Assembly: GCA_030044105.1 (NCBI GenBank)
Contig: JASHWL010000148.1
Location: 1-8,819 of the forward strand
From: Thermoplasmata archaeon
GTDB taxonomy: Archaea > Thermoplasmatota > Thermoplasmata > Lutacidiplasmatales > UBA184
Reading direction: 5' to 3'
Length of the DNA stretch: 8,819 nucleotides
Shown: positions 5,852-8,819 of the stretch, piece by piece
Layout of the letters: the number at the start of each line of letters is the position of its first letter
Position numbering within the stretch: position 1 is the stretch's first letter
Program-made: the position numbers and the translations under genes
The notes under the pieces: generated by a model
Told to the model about the DNA's origin: nothing
Seen by the model: only the letters and a program-made list of their open reading frames with translations
Database searches by the model: none

Positions 5852-5876
5852 CCCGGTCCAAATTCGCGCTCGCGGC

Positions 5877-6572
5877 TCAGCGCGTCGTGCCGCCTCCGCC
5901 CGTCGCCGGAACGCGTACCGGCGTCGCCGTGGGGAGACCCTTCGCGACGACGGCGTGCGCGTCGAGGTAGGCCGCGAAGAGCAGGAAGTACGACACGAAG
6001 AGGTACGACGCGAGGTAGTCGACCGGCGCGAACATCTGATCCACCGACAGGGATCGGGCTCCGATCGCCGCGAGAATCGAGGGCAGGTCCCCGGCCAGCA
6101 CGCGGCCGATGTAGGCGGAGACGATCAGCGCCCACACCGCCGACGCCACCAGGACCGCGCGGCTCGGCCGGCGGACCAGGTGGAAGACGAGGTACGCGTA
6201 CGTCGCGAAGGTCCCAAAGACCAGCGACCCGAGGGCCGCCCCGAAGACGACCTTGCTCCACAGCGGGATCCCGAGGGACGGATAGTACGCGAGGACGGCG
6301 ACCTCGACCGCCGCGACGAAGCCGCCGAGGAGGCTCAACCCGAAGATCAGATTCGTGCGGGCGGCCCGCGAACGGTGGATCTCGTTCCACTCGTGGCGCC
6401 CGAGGAACAGGAACAGGAGCCCGAGCAGGGTCAGGAGCGTCGAGGCGAGAAACACGAGGCTCGTTCCCGGAAGGAACGCGCCGCTCGAGATGAGCGAGTA
6501 CGCTTCGCCCGCCCCTTCGATCGCGAAGCCCAGGGTCAGGATCGTCAGGCTGATCCGGAGGTTGGTCGTCAC
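5877..6572 (-). CDS. Six-helix integral membrane protein, unknown function
   Basis: A 231-residue protein with about six hydrophobic segments: roughly 8-29, 34-58, 74-97, 104-133, 138-160 and 183-208. Loops are short; the cytoplasmic ones, by the positive-inside rule, are probably 59-73 (GRHEWNEIHRSRAARTN) and 131-139 (HLVRRPSRA), which would put both ends outside or require one segment to be re-entrant. A Gly-rich polar tail (TGGGGTTR) closes the protein. I see no catalytic, metal-binding or transporter signature and do not recognise the family. The GTG at 6572 is the first start in frame that gives the complete first helix; no strong ribosome-binding site precedes it. It follows the PKD protein gene by 116 bp on the same strand and may be co-transcribed, but an 18-bp palindrome in the gap could give it separate control. 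Confidence 0.82.
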   Translation of the reverse strand: MTTNLRISLTILTLGFAIEGAGEAYSLISSGAFLPGTSLVFLASTLLTLLGLLFLFLGRHEWNEIHRSRAARTNLIFGLSLLGGFVAAVEVAVLAYYPSLGIPLWSKVVFGAALGSLVFGTFATYAYLVFHLVRRPSRAVLVASAVWALIVSAYIGRVLAGDLPSILAAIGARSLSVDQMFAPVDYLASYLFVSYFLLFAAYLDAHAVVAKGLPTATPVRVPATGGGGTTR

Positions 6573-6586
6573 GAGGGACCGCGGTT

Positions 6587-6604
6587 CCGTCTCGAACGAG
6601 ACGG
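6587..6604. promoter_or_regulatory. Perfect 8-bp inverted repeat before the six-helix membrane protein gene
   Basis: CCGTCTCG-AA-CGAGACGG is a perfect inverted repeat with a two-base centre, 15-32 bp before the GTG at 6572. As DNA it looks like an operator for a dimeric regulator. As RNA it could fold into a seven-pair stem with a four-base GUUC loop, either ending the PKD transcript or controlling ribosome access downstream. No T-run follows, so classical termination is unlikely. Confidence 0.45.
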
Positions 6605-6688
6605 CCTTTGCAGCGGGACCTCTCGCGCGCGTCTTGAACCCTTGCCTCGAAGGACGGGCCGCCCCCGGGCTCGGTCTCGACTCAAGGA

Positions 6689-8785
6689 TCAGGAGGAGCC
6701 CCGAGGGAGCTGCTTACCGCATTGGGCGCAGGTCGTACGGACCGGCAGGTTCGTGGCGCCGCAGAACGGACAGACCTTCCGGCCCCGGATCGTGCGACTC
6801 GGGTTGGTCGGGGGAACGTAGGCGGATCCCGCGGCGAGGGCCTTCGCTTCCTCCGAGCGGCGCCGGGCGAGCACGACCGCCGCCAGCACGAGGGCGACCG
6901 CCACGCCGATCCCCAGGATCAGCCAGGTCGCGAAGCCGCTCAAGGGCGGGGGCGCGGCCGACACGTGCACGGCCGCGAGCGTCGTCACATTGACCGCCCC
7001 GAGCGCGTCCTTCACCGTGAGCTGCGGCGAGAACGTGCCCTTCGCGGAGAAGGTGTGGCTGACCTCCGCGCCGTAGGCGATCGCACCCGTCCCGAACGTC
7101 CAGGTGTAGTTGTACGGGGATCCGGCCCCGCCGGAGGCCACCGCGGAGAACGACACCGAAGCGCCGACCGTCGCGGACGTCGGGCCCGTGGCGAGCGCGG
7201 TCACGTACGAGACGGCCACCGAGGCCATCGCCGAGGCGGTGGCCCCGTTCGAGTCGGTGACGATGAGCGTCGCCGTCTGGCTCCCGGTGCGCGAGAAGGC
7301 GTGGCTGACCTGGCTCCCCTGCGCGGTGCCGCCGTCCGAGAACGTCCAGTTGTACGCGGTGTAGGTCCCCGACCCGTCCACGGGATGGGCCGTGAACGAC
7401 AGCGCCGTGCCGGGCGCCGCGGCCGTGCTCTCCGCCGTGGCGGTGGTCGAGAGCGCCGGACTCACGATCAGGCCGAACGCCGGAGCGAGCGTCGCACCGG
7501 TGCCGTCGGACACGATGCAGAACGGCGCGTAGCTCGCGGCGGACGCGTAGACGTGGGTCACGTTGCCCACGGGCGAGGTCTCTCCGTCGCCGAAGGACCA
7601 GCTCAGGGAGTAGGGGGTCGTCCCGCCCTCGGCGTAGCAGACGAAGTCCGCGGTCTGACCCACGTCCGCGGCCGTCCGGTTGACCGAGGCGACGACGACG
7701 AGCGGCGGGTTCACGACCACACTGGTTCCGCCGGACGCGCTCGTGGGCTCGGCGTCCTCGACCTGACACTGGACGCTCTCGGTGGGGGTCTGGCTCAGCG
7801 CAAAGCTCTCGCTCGCGTTCCCCGGCGCGTAGCTGCCACCGCCCAGGCTCCAGCTGTAGGAGAACGGGGACTCGCCTCCCGAGGGGACGCAGGTGAACAG
7901 GTCGGACTGCCCGAGGTCGATCTCCGAGCGCTCGGCGGTCACCGTGACGCTCAGCGTCTCAGGCGGGCCCAGCGTGATCAGGTTGGACTGCGTGGTGCTG
8001 AGTCCCGTGCCGGAACAGCTCGGAGTGCAGTCCTCGGTCTCCACATAGAACGTGTAGCTGTTGCCCGCGCTCAGCGTCGCCCCGTAGCTGTTCGCGTTGA
8101 CGTTCGTGATCGTCTGCACGGAGGCCGCGCTGCCTCCGTTCTCGCTCTCATAGACTTGGTACTCGCTGAACGAGATCTGTCCGCCGTAGGTCGCGTTGTT
8201 CGTCCAGTGAAGGTTCGCAAAGGTGCTGGTGAGGCCGCTGTAGTTGAGGAACGCGACCGGCGGCTGCGTGACGTTGAGCAGGTTGGTCGAGGCCGACTCG
8301 GCCGTGCAGCCGATGGGACCGATGATGCACGACTCGTAGTTCTCGACGACCTGCCAGTCGTAGTCCGTCGAGGGGGAGACGCCGGCCTGGACGTAGGTGG
8401 TCGTGGTGTCGTCGGTGATGGTCGCGACCGGGGCCAACTTCCAAGCCGAGCTTGCGCTCGCTTCCTCGACGGTGTAGTTCGTGTACGTGTCGTCGGTCGG
8501 TACCGCGTCAGTCCAGCTGAGACTGATGGCGCTTGGGGATTGGCCCGGCGCCGTGAGGGTCGCCGCGGCGGGAGTCGAAGCCGCCGGAACATCCGAGTCC
8601 GAGGATGCGCGGGTCGAAGGCACGGCCGCAGCTCGTGCCGAAGTCCCCGTCCCCTCGAGCGCGGCCCGAGCCGAACCCCCCGCGCCCGCGGGAATCGGAG
8701 AGAAAACCAGGACGATCACCGCCACACCGATCAACGCCGCTGGGACCAGTCGAAGCGGCGCGACGTGCACGGAGAACCCGAACAA
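6689..8785 (-). CDS. Large surface protein: signal/anchor, Fn3-like and PKD repeats, C-terminal membrane helix and zinc ribbon
   Basis: This 698-residue protein begins with a basic residue and a hydrophobic stretch (about 13-29), probably a secretion signal, then a Ser/Ala-rich linker. Two fibronectin-III-like domains follow (about 75-176 and 177-275), then four PKD-like domains (about 278-360, 362-444, 446-526, 527-610); two of the latter carry WSFGDG/WTFSDG-type motifs. Ten N-glycosylation sequons and paired cysteines (C299/C340, C383/C423, C153/C160, C253/C257) indicate an exported, disulphide-bonded exterior. A single helix (about 619-640) ends in RRR, so the last 55 residues are cytoplasmic and contain a zinc ribbon, CPFC (672-675) and CAQC (686-689). 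It is likely a cell-surface adhesion or sensing protein. The start is uncertain: the TTG at 8785 or the GTG at 8770 (beginning MHVAPLRLVPA) both keep the signal, and the frame is open to the window edge. The next gene downstream is a six-helix membrane protein. Confidence 0.85.
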   Translation of the reverse strand: MFGFSVHVAPLRLVPAALIGVAVIVLVFSPIPAGAGGSARAALEGTGTSARAAAVPSTRASSDSDVPAASTPAAATLTAPGQSPSAISLSWTDAVPTDDTYTNYTVEEASASSAWKLAPVATITDDTTTTYVQAGVSPSTDYDWQVVENYESCIIGPIGCTAESASTNLLNVTQPPVAFLNYSGLTSTFANLHWTNNATYGGQISFSEYQVYESENGGSAASVQTITNVNANSYGATLSAGNSYTFYVETEDCTPSCSGTGLSTTQSNLITLGPPETLSVTVTAERSEIDLGQSDLFTCVPSGGESPFSYSWSLGGGSYAPGNASESFALSQTPTESVQCQVEDAEPTSASGGTSVVVNPPLVVVASVNRTAADVGQTADFVCYAEGGTTPYSLSWSFGDGETSPVGNVTHVYASAASYAPFCIVSDGTGATLAPAFGLIVSPALSTTATAESTAAAPGTALSFTAHPVDGSGTYTAYNWTFSDGGTAQGSQVSHAFSRTGSQTATLIVTDSNGATASAMASVAVSYVTALATGPTSATVGASVSFSAVASGGAGSPYNYTWTFGTGAIAYGAEVSHTFSAKGTFSPQLTVKDALGAVNVTTLAAVHVSAAPPPLSGFATWLILGIGVAVALVLAAVVLARRRSEEAKALAAGSAYVPPTNPSRTIRGRKVCPFCGATNLPVRTTCAQCGKQLPRGSS

Positions 8786-8800
8786 ACTTGGCGGTTGGGC

Positions 8801-8808
8801 GTAATGTA
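8801..8808 (-). promoter_or_regulatory. Possible promoter element of the PKD gene
   Basis: TACATTAC on the minus strand is the least GC-rich stretch before the PKD gene. It lies 34 bp (centre) before the GTG at 8770 and only 19 bp before the TTG at 8785, so if it works as a TATA element the GTG is the better start. The same octamer occurs at 3101-3108 between fen and the PAC2 gene. The match to a standard archaeal TATA box is poor. Confidence 0.3.
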
Positions 8809-8819
8809 CCTTGCGCCCG

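Noticed and set aside
1..8819. tRNA or rRNA genes, CRISPR array, insertion sequence or attachment site
   Set aside because: Nearly all of the window is coding, and the short gaps show no cloverleaf, no regularly spaced repeats, no transposase and no terminal inverted repeats.

Overview
The window is GC-rich and gene-dense and almost certainly archaeal. It encodes a FEN-1 flap nuclease with a PCNA-binding tail, a PAC2-family proteasome chaperone ending in a proteasome-docking tripeptide, an archaeal-type riboflavin-pathway reductase, a tubulin/FtsZ-family GTPase beside a CdrS-like ribbon-helix-helix (RHH) protein, and a large PKD-repeat surface protein with a membrane anchor and a cytoplasmic zinc ribbon. 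TATA-like boxes about 26-30 bp before start codons and frequent GTG starts also fit archaea. The surface-protein architecture suggests a GC-rich member of the Thermoplasmatota; this is an inference, not a demonstration.

Layout from left to right. (1) 1-3036, minus strand: a tight operon read fen -> ftcD -> ribD-like reductase. Consecutive genes share bases (GTGA and ATGA overlaps), which suggests translational coupling of DNA-repair, one-carbon folate and flavin genes. The reductase is cut by the window edge. (2) 3146-3952, plus strand: a PAC2-domain proteasome assembly chaperone, divergent from fen. (3) 3974-4141, minus: a 55-residue two-helix membrane protein with its own promoter-like box, convergent with the PAC2 gene. 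(4) 4243-5701, minus: an RHH DNA-binding protein followed 34 bp later by an FtsZ-like GTPase that keeps the nucleotide-binding half of the fold but lacks the T7 loop and the C-terminal domain. (5) 5702-5876: an AT-richer intergenic region with two TATA-like boxes and short repeats. (6) 5877-8785, minus: a PKD/Fn3 surface protein followed by a six-helix membrane protein of unknown function, with a perfect palindrome just before the second gene.

The part most worth attention is the RHH plus truncated FtsZ-like pair with the repeats upstream of it. In haloarchaea the RHH protein CdrS controls ftsZ2 and cell division, and on some plasmids a DNA-binding adaptor works with a tubulin (TubR/TubZ). 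This pair resembles both but matches neither exactly. A second point is an 8-base motif, TTTGTTCG, found in the upstream regions of three transcription units.
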